From NCBI GenBank assembly GCA_004794785.1, contig SJOL01004228.1, positions 378,000 to 441,999 of the forward strand: a stretch of 64,000 bases of DNA, written 5' to 3'. This DNA is from Opisthorchis felineus. Taxonomy: Eukaryota; Platyhelminthes; Trematoda; Opisthorchiida; Opisthorchiidae. The notes below the pieces were generated by a model, which was not told the origin of the DNA, made no database searches, and saw only the letters and a list, made by a program, of their open reading frames with translations. Positions 46,195-57,900 of this stretch are shown here, piece by piece (the first letter of the stretch is position 1; each line of letters starts with the position of its first letter). Position numbers and translations under genes: made by a program.

Positions 46195-46720
46195 GAACAC
46201 ATTCAATCCAATTCAATTTATCGGCTACAAACCGTGTACCATAGACACATTGGTTCCATCTGCTACAGTTTCGATCACCGGGAAACGGGAGTTTGTGGCA
46301 TACACCCAAGCCTTGGAGGCGAAGGCAGTTCAGTTTGTTCGGAAATCTGGTAGCTACGCATTGAAGGTGATAGCTTTGATGCACGAGCGCCACTAACTGC
46401 ACGATTGGGCCATTTCTGCCAGTGTCATTAGCCATTGGTGAGTTGATTCCCGGGGTCCCCATTCGGGGAGGCAGCAGTTGTCAACCCGACTCAGTTTACT
46501 GGTTAGTGTTTTCATACTTCGTTGCCAGGTCATACATTGTCCACCTCTCGGTCGCTTCCAGTCAGCACAGGGCTGGGCGAAAAGGGATCTGCGAGGCAGG
46601 CGGTCTTCTGGCATGCGGAGTACATGCCCTAACCAGCATAACCTATGAAGCGTGAGTAATTCATCCATCGCGGGAGAGTTGCTTCTTCCTAAGACCATCT
46701 AGCGTACCTCACTCAGCACT
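46195..46720 (-). mobile_element. RTE C-terminal fragment
   Basis: An open - strand frame (46,393-46,698) reads LLTLHRLCWLGHVLRMPEDR, then LPRRSLFAQP, MTWQRSMKTLTSKLSRVD and LPEWGPRESTHQWLMTLAEM. These are the conserved C-terminal motifs of fluke RTE elements. It is the same subfamily as the C-terminus at 24,508-24,900 and the fragment at 61,640-61,850. Only the C-terminus and the 3' part to about 46,195 remain. Confidence 0.8.
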
Positions 46721-46779
46721 GCTAATCCAATGTTCCCACCAGACCTGACCAACGCTTCGGAGACACCGAACACACGCCA

Positions 46780-46985
46780 AGTTTTAGTGGCTGCAGGGCT
46801 TGCAGAATTAGCATTCGCATCACTCACGTCCGAAAAGTCGTCCTCTTCTCCTGACTCAATCATTCTGGTGAGTTCACAACAAACAGAAGAAGGACTGAAC
46901 ACAAGTGCTCATCAGCAATGCATGTCTGGGTCATGCTTGGATTTGAAATATAGACATCTGGCACGCGAGGTGAGCGTGTGACCAC
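46780..46985. repeat. Dispersed module shared with 31,515-31,735
   Basis: Ordered matches as described for 31,515-31,735. It lies immediately upstream (in - strand terms) of the RTE C-terminal fragment. Confidence 0.5.
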
Positions 46986-49900
46986 TAGCACACAAGAACC
47001 AGCCGGACCAATCTAAACTGTAAAGCTAGAACGAGCGAACGGATGAACGTGCTAAGGTCTGAGGTGGTGACTGGCCCGCCCGAGGCGTCAGACAAAACAG
47101 CCTTTCAGTCGAGTATACCAGGATTATCACTTCTCAGTTTTTATTCAGTTCTAACATGGCCAATATTTGAACCTATTTATAGAAGTAAGGCTATCGACTA
47201 TAACTCATTCGGACGCTGTTCGTGCACAGCAGCCTGTGTGCAAGATGAAGTGTTACCTAGGTCGTTTAGCCCCATGATAAACGTCCGCAAACTTCAAGCC
47301 CTCTTACCATCTGCCGTGATCCGTTGAGTCTGTTAAAAAACCCTACCTGTTACTTCCATACAACCGAAATTTTGTACATCAGCTTCATTAGTTTACTTAA
47401 ACAACGGTGGAATGGACGGGAATAAAGGCTTAATGCACAAAATGGCCTTCGAGTGAAAATTTGACATATTATGGCAAGCTAAAATCAGGTAGCATGGCAA
47501 AACCGAGAACCAACCTGTCGATCTATACGCAGTCACATCACACCGTTTTATATCTGAGTTTGTGAAACTGTGTGACAGCTTTCTATCCGGCTATCTGTTT
47601 GTCTTTCGGGTCTTCTCTTACATAAACAGCATACTCTTAGTATACTGCCGCCTCTTCGATAAACCCCAACCGTCACTGACATGTGGTTAAAATCACCACA
47701 CTGACTGTATGACTGAGCTGTCGTGATGATGGACACCTTAGTGATGATGCTAACTTTAATGCTGGTGTTGTTGAACTTTAGCTGTCCCGCCCACATCTCT
47801 CCGGTTGTGGATTCCGCCAGCAGATGTAACTAGGCTCCCACTTTCTAGGGTTAAATTAATCGTGCCCATGCCTTTTAGAATCTGTTCGCTTTCCCCAGCC
47901 GACTGTTAGGATGCACTAATGGTGTGAGTTGGCAAGCGGGTGTCATACCACTGAATGGAAATAACGTTCTGTATGATAGATTACTCTAAATCCAGTAAGA
48001 TTCGCCATGACATGAGCGGACACTCCCCAATGGAGTTTTCCATAGCCCTATGATATTAGAGCGCGATTTTGAATGTTTTTTCTAAACCACACAAGGGTAC
48101 GGCCGATCAACTTCAGTTAGCTTTATGATGACTGAATGGTGTATAGCATGTGAGGAGAGGGTTGGTTACAAGCAGCTTTAGAGCAGAACACTTCTGTTGG
48201 ACCAAAACGGATGGGGTGATATTGAGAACAAAGCCAAACCACGCGACCTAAAGGGAATTTACGAATCCTTCTCACGAACAATGCTGCAGTGAAAGCAATT
48301 GGAGGATATTTTCAGTGAAACGATTGGGTCTAACTAGATATATAAGCAATTGCACACAAGCAAAAAATCCACTCACGAAAACCTTATCTAGATTTCTTTC
48401 CGCAATGGATATCACATATCCGGCTAGAGGGCACAGCATACCAAGAATCATCGTTAGACGTGAAACCCGTCATTTTGTTACCTTGTGTAAAACCCGAGAG
48501 GAAGTCCTAACTAAAATGCTATGCGTGTGGACATTAAAGATTCTATACAGGTACATTGTTGTCATATTGGATACATATCCAGCCAGTAGATCCCCATTAA
48601 TTCAGAGCAGTCTGAGAAGTAATAGTATGCTAATCAGTTTGTTGGTGATATTGTAGAAGCCTTACTGTTTTATACACTTAAACTGGCTTTTTCCCAGTGC
48701 TGACCCTTTAGTTTAATATAACCTTAAACTCACAAATGCCGAGTGCTAGGGATGGTCAACAGATATAGCGAAGTGGGAAGTTTCATCGTTTCCTTCACCA
48801 ACAATACTACTCAAATAACCGTTGAGATCTCCAAGATTTACCTCACTTTTCTTAAATGTAGACACTTCTGTCAACAGCACAAAACGTTTCTTTAATTGAA
48901 CGTTATGCATCGCTTAATCTCATCAATTGCTGGTTTACCAATCTACCACTTGACCACTAAGCATGGGGGAAGGGATGGTGATCGTGCTAAACTGCACCAG
49001 TTCAACTTCGCATCATATGATGCACCAATTATCATCCTCAACGAAGCAAACACTAAGCCACTGTTAGATTCTTCTCCATTAAGTTTACAAAAAATGATTA
49101 GTGATGGGCTACAAGTAATGTCACACACAGCAGAGTCGACAGATGCAACGGAAAGGTATCAGCAAATTATTCTGCAGGTCTTCCAGTCCATCGTATCTTG
49201 CCAAAGGTTGTCCGTTCCAACAATGCTCCGCCCCATTCAATCAACATGTACACCACTCAGTCGTCCAAAAAACTAACTGAATTTTACTGACCGCGCTATC
49301 GTGGCGATCAAACAGATATTCAGAATCGCGTACTATCGTCCCAACTGTATGAAAAAAGTGTCCGACTCCAGTGAGGATAACCCTTTTATACTGAGCTTAC
49401 GATGGTCACCCATACGAAGTACAGCCAGTGTGATACTGCTACTAATATCACAAACGTGTACGGCTTCCTGCAGTTTGCTGATAGATCGAGTGCTGAACTC
49501 ACCTGTGATTAGGCGGTAGATGAACACTTACTCGTTTAACCACGTCTGGATTGAAACGTGCTAAATAAAATATGCAGGCCGGTGGTTTCGATCGGCGAGG
49601 TGTTAGTCGAATACATACGACCGAGTATGAACGAAGAACTTTAGCTACTTAAGAGAAACGGTGGATTGGAACCAACTTATGCATAAAATTACGTTAGCCC
49701 GTGTGAAAAGCTGCGTGGAATAAAGTGAGTCAGTTCATGTCAAAATTTGCCAGCTTCACACAATTCTAGGCTAGCTAAAAAGCTAAGTGAGTATTGGCGA
49801 TGATGCGCATGTTTTTAGACATATATTTTGCTTAAATACTTCGGACGGAGGCTCCTGTCCTGGTGGCACGCCAATAATTCAAAATACTTCACTAACTAAA

Positions 49901-50039
49901 AAAATGATCTCCACGGACAAAACATACTAAAAAACTAACATCGATAGATAGAGAGGTACCGAAAATACCTTCATTGAAACGACGGAAAATACTCCTCGAA
50001 TGGTTTTTAGCAACCTTATGGGTAATATGTTCTGTTAAA
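46986..50039. other. Unassigned region
   Basis: No repeat signature seen. It contains the 126-codon + strand open frame at 48,896-49,276, described separately. Confidence 0.25.
48896..49276 (+). other. Unrecognised 126-codon open frame
   Basis: Includes FNFASYDAPIIILNEANT, SSPLSLQKMISDGLQVMSHT and YQQIILQVFQSIVSCQRLSV. The composition is protein-like with amphipathic stretches. An acceptor-like TTTTCTTAAATGTAG lies about 35 bases upstream of the frame's start. I know no matching family. It could be a host exon, a retroelement gag-like remnant or chance. Confidence 0.22.
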
Positions 50040-50237
50040 AAAATATACTTCGATATCTCGATTGCCCTCACAACTGAAACATGAAGCGGTCTGTGTGCGG
50101 CACATTCCGTTGAGGAATATCATGAACGGGCGATTCAGCTGACATTCAGTCGGGTCTCCCGTTAACACCAAATTAATTCGCAAATAAGTGTGTTTCGCCA
50201 ATGCAACAAGTCTTAGTTTGTTGGTCTTCTTATACAA
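50040..50237 (-). repeat. Fluke interspersed repeat (TGDPTE type), longest copy
   Basis: A 73-codon open - strand frame: LRLVALAKHTYLRINLVLTG, then DPTECQLNRPFMIFLNGM and RDIEVYFFNRT. It aligns with the translated signature of a repeat frequent in fluke gene models (from memory) and with 22,545-22,665. Confidence 0.6.
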
Positions 50238-53200
50238 AGTCCGATCCAGGACATTGCCAGTACTGGACCAGGTTAGAACTTTGCCCCGGTCTTCTTTCGT
50301 TTTCTTTTCCGAAAATGATTAGTGACGTGATAGCAGGAGTGAATTGTGGATTGACTGTTCGGTATAGTATTAACTGGATTATTCTGGGCAGGAAAAGGAC
50401 ACAACGGTGAAAATGGAATCACCGCAACTTTTTGGGCTATCGGACCAACAATCGCCATAGGTCCGCATACGTCCCGGGACCTGGTGCATTTCTAGGATCA
50501 GCACGTAAAGAATGGAGGTAAGAAACACTCAGTCAGCGCGCACATGCGTACAAAGTGCAACCTGTCGTCTGTATAAAATGCTGTATTTTCACCTGAGTGG
50601 AATTTTGCGGATAGGTCCCAAAAAAGTCAAACGCATCGTGCGGTACCAAAGCACTACAATCAGCCGGTCCACTTTCTTCAAAACAACGTACTACCCAGTA
50701 ATTGAAAACCGCGAAAAATTAACAAAGAATCTTTATTCAGGCTTACAAGTGGATAGATATGCTGAGAATTTGAGCGCACGCTTTGTTTCATGTCATTTAA
50801 CTGAATGTCCATGTTCACATTGGTTTGTTGTTAGTTGGTCTGGTTTCACAATTGTAATATAAGGACCTTCCTGGGTACAAGGTAGTAGTCCTCTTGAGGT
50901 AGACGTTGGTGATTCACGTCTCTTCCGGTAGAGTATCTTTAGCTCATGCACATATGTACCTCGCACTATGAAATAACGTATGAATTCGGTCTCACTTATA
51001 CGCAGTTGGTGAGAGACTATTGAAACGCGACTATGTTCAGTCGATGTGTCCTTATGGTGGGTCCTAATCGGATATCGAGAAATGAAAGCAGCTTGGATTA
51101 CTAAATTTCTGAACTCCTATCTAATAGATAGCTTGCCCAAGGATAAAAACAACGCTGCCACATCGTAACACGTTGAAATTCCGCCACCCATCTTTCGACT
51201 ATCCTTTGGACCAATCTACTCGTTCACGTAAGAGAGAAGTCTTTCACCTTGTTGAACAGACTCTCGGACCTAAAGATGAAATCTTCTGATTATAAGCCAA
51301 GGAAAACGATGGTGGTCAGCAATTTGGTGGACCGCTTCCTTTGCGTATTCGGTCTGGTCATGTAGATGGTTATTCTAGAAAAGTTTTCAAAATTAACTGT
51401 GCAGCCGTTGATGATGGTTCGGAACAGAGGCAACATGCAAACTAGTTGAACCCGGACCCTAGGGTATACTGTAGTCAGTAGAATCAGCATCATTGTTCCA
51501 TTTTCCTCTTTTCCGATAGTTGAACAGCCGAAAAGACTATGAACGTTCCACACCGGACAGAAGTTACGCCGATGCGTCACGTTAGGAGATTGATCAACGC
51601 ATGGTTAGTAGTTCAGGTCAATCATCATTTTTCTCCATTGAATAAAGATGTTTTTTGGCAAGTCCAGCTAATTCTCCGTAAATATGCATGAGAGCATTCG
51701 TAAGTATCGATTTTTGTGTAACAGCAGTATGAAACCCGAAGCATCTTGATAGAGTTGATCTCAACAAACCATGCAACTCCCATGTCAAGTCAACTTTGAG
51801 AAAGCTTCATCAACACGCGAAATCCGTACGCTTTGATTCTGTGGTGGACTTTAACTATCTGGTTGTTCAACCCCACTCTGTGATCAGGAGGTCTGAAAGT
51901 CCGATCATCCAAATTACAAATTACAAAAAATAGGGAACAGCAAACATATACAAATATGCATATGCTTTTTCCATCGCGCACCTTGCATTGTATGCAGCTT
52001 TTAACCAAATTCCATCTTAAGCCAGTAACTGCCCCAGAAAAAATTTAGTTCCATTTTACATGCATTCACATTATTCTCGTTTCAACATTAATACACTCCC
52101 CTCTCTCCCTGATGATAAAGAGTTTGTCTATCTAATTTTAGCTCCTATTTGAGTTAGTTAGTGGTGTTTGTCCTCAGCCATGCTGGGATTTGAACCACGG
52201 CCGTAGGATGTGAAGTAGATGTGTTAACAAGATCCCCAGAAGCACATCTAAATTGTCCATGATCTTTGTGCAAACACTGGCCCACCGAGACGCATCAGAA
52301 ACATGCGTTTGCTTCTGCTGCATTATGCGACTAGTGGGTATAGTCAAAACTTCAAAATGTTGCCACAGACTCTATGCTAGTTAAGTAGCTTGGTCTTCGC
52401 TCGAGCCTTGAAACCAGACGTGCACAAGACAGAGTTGACAGACTGATGTATTAGATTCGACCGTTGTACAAGCTACAGTCGCAAATCGCTTTGCAAGTGA
52501 GCATTGAATTAGTGCAACCCGTTAAGCAAAGGCTGAGGTACAGACTACAGTTGCAAGTCCACTTGAATGGTATGTCCAAACTTTAGTGTTATCTCTCGAT
52601 GAAATGCTAGCCCATGTGTTTCCACGGAACCAAAAGCTTAGTTTACCTCGGCAACACGTCGACTTGAGGGTCCGTATCTCAGCACCATTGAACTAATTAC
52701 TAAATCTGAACTCCAAAATTAGTTCTTACCTTCAACCTGCTTCACTAAATTCATTAAATTCGCAGCATTCAGGCCACAGGAAGCATCTGCAAGTTCGAAA
52801 ACGTCAATGTGCTATTCTTATGATTTCTTTTCAACATTCTTTCAAGGAACAAATGCTAACGAGTTAGGGCAAGTCGATCACGTGAGCGCTTAAGGAGGGT
52901 TCAGACCAGTAGAAGTCCTGGTGCATTAACAGTTCATTCGTCCTAAGCTATCGACTACCCATAGTACCTGGGACAAATTCTCAATATGAGCAAATCACTG
53001 CACCATGCCAGAGCACTATGGATCGTGGTAACCTTTGAGCAACTTAGAAGTTGATACACAACATAGACAAGGCGAGACCTTACAATTTATGGACACCGTT
53101 TAATCCTCAAACAGCACCGACAAACCGAAGATTTCACCAGGCCTAAACTCCTTGTTCACGAAAGCACCTATGATGCAGAGCAGTTCTGGCAGCTGTGAAC

Positions 53201-55242
53201 TGACTCAACAGTTGGCCACTTTGAATAACATGCCAGTCGTGAACTTTAAAGAACTCTTGTTTGTGTGTAAACTGAGCATGTGATCTACCTCTACTGCTGG
53301 GTCACAACAAAGAATAATCGGAAGCTAACAGCTGACTGTCCACATTATCATAGGCCTCTGAAGTGACAACAACTGAAATCAGTGGTGATCATCCGTCGCA
53401 CGTTCAGCTCCATTCAATCAATTGAAATACAAGAGCAATATCCTCTATCATAACCCAACAGTCCCCCATACTGAAGGTATTTTTCGTGCCTTTGCTGCTG
53501 CAACAAACTATCAAGATGTGCTATTAACCATTTTTCACATTTCTTGATTGTGGATGGAAAGCCGATGATCCAGATGCAAGTCTAATGCCATGCAGCTGGA
53601 CTCCTTAACCAGTGACTGTTCAGTCGGACATACGGTTTCTTTTCGACCACACTTCCATCCATTTCTTCGTGATCTACGCATCGCATTTGAGCTCACAGAA
53701 TAACTTTGGTTTTAGAATTGCGTATACTCCGATCCTTTCAACGTCCTACCCGTAACAGGTGGTCAAAAATTTTGAGGATAGATGCACTACCGACAAACTA
53801 ACAGTAGCCACTCAGTCACTCAAAGATGCCGTAAAATCAGGGCGAGATCGCAAGTCGTGGTGCTCAGTCACGAGACGTTCAATCGTATTGTTTTTGGAGG
53901 AACCCACGTTCCCCAGCAGTAACCTACAAATGAGGCCACGGTGACCGGCCATTATGCTCATCGTTTCCGGATCCACACCCAATCAGGTCTCGTGGTCATT
54001 GCACTGGTTTCTATTCACAGCAAAGATGGGCGGATTGTGGGCAGAAAGGTTGATATATTTGGAGTAGGTGGTGAACAATGTGGTGTTGAGCAGTGAAGTA
54101 GAGTAAAGTACGTTGTTAGCTCCCCTGTTTAAGCCTCCATGGAGTATGTTTCTCGTTCACACTAGACGAAAATGGGGAGGATTAAAAATCTCCTCTATAT
54201 CAAGAGGGGTAGGCGGTTATCTTATCCAGATTCAAAAGCTTTCAGGTAGCAAGATAACGTAACGCGTTGCTGATTGATAACTCTCTGGACCAGTGACGTG
54301 TTAGCTGTTGCAATGCACTAGTTTGATCTGACAAAACCGCATAGAAGTTAACAAGCTGACTGGCATATATTGGACCGTGTAAATATTTCGGTAAGCCTAC
54401 TGAAGCCTGTGAGCCTCCCTTTAGGACTACTGCCTACTTATACTGAATATTCACTGCATGTACTGATTCAGGCGTGCAGTTGTGTCAAGGGTAGTCCACT
54501 AGTGAATCCGGACTGCGTGAGCGTCTGAATGTACGAAGCTGACCGAACAAACATCGAGGTGAAATCAGTATTGTACGAAGACGGAAAATGTTATCGAAAT
54601 GTGAAGGGCCACAGTACGATTTCCTTACCAATATTCCCACAGTTCGGATGCGACAATGACTTATCGAGTGTTACTTCCTGGGAAGACCTGCTGGGATACC
54701 AACTGTATGAAAATAGCATCACAAGGGAAGGACCTTTTTGTGGTGGAACGGAAGACAAAAGCTTAGCTACCGATTTACACTGATACAAATGGTTTAGCTG
54801 GAGAGCTCCAATGAAATAAAAATGGTGCTGTTGGAAAATTTGACTGATGTGGTGTTTTACCTCGCTTGACTGTTTCATCCACAAACCGTGCCAGACCGTG
54901 CATTACAGCCTTACCCTAAGTGCGACTTAACACAGTGGAGCAAACCCGTATGTCCAGCAACGAGGTCAATTGCATTGCGCCTTGCGCAGCAACGAAATTG
55001 CTAGTGCATGAAAACCTGGACCAAGCGTACAATTATGTCATCGATCGAGAGACAAAAAGCCCCTGGTGTGATTAGTTCGAGCAGGTGGGTACCTGCGGCG
55101 TTATGGATGCTGGCGGCCTTACAGTTATCGAGGTTGATGTTACGAGATTAGTCACTGAGGCATCAGGCTGCTGATGTGGCCTTCCGGAGAGGTACTACTG
55201 GTCAGCCCGTCAGATCATTGTGTAGGTGGCCACTCCAAGCGT
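50238..55242. other. Unassigned region
   Basis: About 5 kb with no firm element. Frames at 50,512-50,862 (116 codons), 51,290-51,580 (-) and 54,529-54,783 (with LYEDGKCYRNVKGHSTISLP) are unrecognised. A B-box-like GGTTCAAATCCCAGC on the - strand (about 52,182-52,196) may mark a decayed tRNA-derived SINE. Confidence 0.3.
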
Positions 55243-55690
55243 TTTCATCGTCGTCGCGGACGGCACTATCAGAGAACACTGGTGCCTCGCTGCAGTACAG
55301 CCACACCGATTTATTGGAATAAAGCCTTGTTGAAAAAGAAAATGGGACAGAGTAGTGGACATAAGGTCACCTACCACAAACATCCCAGATACGTACACGT
55401 CCAACACGCATTCGGATAGTCTGGATGGAAACTGAAAGCATGGACGCCACTGACATCGCCTAGCCGGCATATCTTTCAGTGCCTCCAGCCAAGTGCAGGG
55501 AGGGTCACGTGGATTCCAGCCTGGAAAGGGAACGGTATCAACAGCATCCAGACTTTCGTAACACCTTTCATTCCTTTGTGATGTCATATTCTGCCTGCCT
55601 TTAGCTTTTCGGTAATCAGAACTCAGATACGAAAAGCAATGGTCTTCTCGGCAGGCGGTAATACACGACGCGGACATCTTAGCCTGCAGC
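55243..55690 (-). mobile_element. RTE/SR2-like 3' fragment (C-terminus and tail)
   Basis: A 177-codon open - strand frame covers it: KAKGRQNMTSQRNERCYESL, PFPGWNPRDPPCTWLEALKD and QWRPCFQFPSRLSE are the element C-terminus. The 3' untranslated tail follows, ending in GACGACGATGAAAA near 55,243. The frame continues through the tail by chance, which explains why this is the longest open frame in the window. Confidence 0.78.
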
Positions 55691-56049
55691 GCATCTGAGT
55701 TGTATTGTCGACCACCAAAACAATTATAACAATGGATACTCATTGTCCACGCTCTGTCTCTACCCTACAACACAGCTGGTTTGGATGTTTGCTCAGTTCA
55801 CCACTTCGAGCTTGTTTCTAGCCAGAACAAAATTTTACATTCTCCCACTGCTGGATGAACCAGACTTTGAAGTCGATTCCCATCCTCCGCCTGAGCTGCG
55901 TAGCTCGATCTCATAGCTCTTCATCAACTCAGTTCGAAATACCTGAGATTCACATTTCCGGAACTAGTGATTTGACACTTCAATTTGTGACTTACTGTAT
56001 CTCGCTGCTTTTGCTCTACGGATGGGGTTCTCACTAACACCCTTCGTCA

Positions 56050-56290
56050 CGCTTCCCCTTGATTTCGCTTGAGTGGTTCACGCATGCTCTAGTTTTGCGG
56101 ATTAGCTATCCTTTACCCGAAATATACGTTGTTGATATCTCTATCGTTCCTCCAATAACAATGGCACGCTTGAACTTTTTCCCGACTAAATGTGAAGTGA
56201 CCCCACTCACCGGTTCAGCTTTTTTGACAGCCACCGAGCGCGCTGATCACCTTGTGAATTTTTCATACACGCTTCCCAGAACGTGAGATC
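56050..56290 (+). mobile_element. RTE reverse-transcriptase fragment (post-catalytic part)
   Basis: The + strand frame has NFFPTKCEVTPLTGSAF and ERADHLVNFSYTL, matching the family's F-x-P-x-K-C-[KE]-V block and the later ERVDHFVYLGS block with the right spacing. The catalytic region before it is not recognisable. Confidence 0.5.
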
Positions 56291-57699
56291 GATAGACCAT
56301 AAGATGTAGACCTTCATTTCACCAGTAAGACTACCAGGTGCTTCGTGTATACTTCCGCTTCTATTAGGACTCTCAGACCACATTCCAACGCACCGCGTCT
56401 AAACAATATCCTTCACCTTCTGGCGTTTTCCGGTGATACTCTTGCGCCACCTGGGAAAGTGTCTTTTATCTTCACATCCTTAGGAACGTTGTACCTCGAA
56501 TAACGCATTAAATTTTGCCCCAAAATTGAAAAGTCCTCACCCAATGGCACGCATCTGCATATTCCCCATTTCTCTGCGCACAGCGAACATCCACCACCAC
56601 CAACAACAGCATATGCAAAGCCGCCATTGACAGGACAAAATATGAATTCACCAGTGAAAAAGCTGGACGTTTCGAATACCCGTAATCGAGGGCAGCACTA
56701 CATCGTAACTGTTGCACTTTTTCCGTGGTATTACTTATATGCTTGGTATCTTGGATTCTCGTACCCAAAAGAAGGCTGACCTCAAGAGCCATTCTGCTCA
56801 GAGCTTTGGCAACCCCTTAGAGCGGGTCCCGCTCAAACTTAAAGCACCATCCGCCAATGCCTATCGTTCCCATTTAATCATTCTTGGAATCTTTGCCGGA
56901 CTTTGAGTGCGCCTAAGGAGGAATTTCATTAACCGTACCCACATTATGCTGTCTCCCCTTAATTACTGTCTTTTTTGGACCCCAAATCTCACTTACCTAG
57001 TCCATCGTCGTCTTGTCTACGACCGAACCCTCTCTCAATCATGGACCACATCCAGAAATAGAACATTTGTCTCACTGCTACCTTACCGATTCCTCCAACC
57101 CTTTCTCATCGTCCGAATGTAGTATCCTCTTCTTTGTTTTATCGTTACGGTCAGAAATCGCATCTGATGTGCCCTCCTCGCAACTGTCAATGCCTCCACT
57201 CACTTGGATTCCTCCCATCATTCCCAACCAAGCTGCTGTGTCCCCCGGTGAGACAGAACTCTTCGCACCGCTTATCGTCTCGTGAAAGCGCACTGGAAAT
57301 TCTTACTGCCCAATGTATTGCTGCCTTCTGACCTCTAAATTTCCAAGAGTGAAGTTTACGCTCGCTGTTTCTGTTTCCTTGATTTTGCTTCATTTTATAT
57401 ACAGGTAACTGACCATGGGACTACCGCATCAACGAAAACCGTGCACGAGTTAAAAAAAATGCACTGCAGTATGTCATAAGTCGCACCCTAAAAAGTCTCA
57501 AATTTATGTATGTAGTCAGATATTTCTTGACCCTAGCCGTGTCTGCGACTTCCGATAGATATATTGCCTTAGAATGTCTCAGTATGAACACACCCTTCAT
57601 CACATGTATCCAGATTTTGCAGAACAACTTTTTCCCAGCTGTTGGGGGCTAGACACTTGTCATATCTATCAGCCTTCAGTCATTGAGTACTGAACTTAG
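56291..57699. other. Unassigned region
   Basis: Many overlapping short frames on both strands (56,900-57,400) and no recognised domain. Confidence 0.25.
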
Positions 57700-57900
57700 A
57701 CATTTTCACCGGTGGTTGATCAGATATTCATTGATTCTTTCACCGACCTTGGCAATTAGCTTACAAGCGCATCTTTTTGCAGTCAGGTGCGCAGTTGAGT
57801 ATGTGTTTCCTCCTTACCTGACTGCGTTGATACAGTTTTCGAGCAGTGTCTAACGTCTCCTCATGTGACTGGCTAATTAGTATATACCTTATTTGTAATC
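57700..57900 (-). mobile_element. Penelope-like terminal repeat (subfamily A), decayed
   Basis: On the - strand ATTAGCCAGTCACATGAGG, then CTGTATCAACG (TATA equivalent, plus 57,825-57,834), CTCAACTGCGCACCTGAC and CTAATTGCCAAGGTCGGTGA follow in the same order and spacing as at 16,840-17,000. The CTGACGA/GAAAC core is destroyed. Confidence 0.5.

Noticed and set aside
55210..55743. Longest open frame in the window (177 codons) as a host gene
   Set aside because: Its middle part carries RTE C-terminal motifs (GWNPRDP, WLEALKD, QWRPC) and its end reads through the element's untranslated tail.
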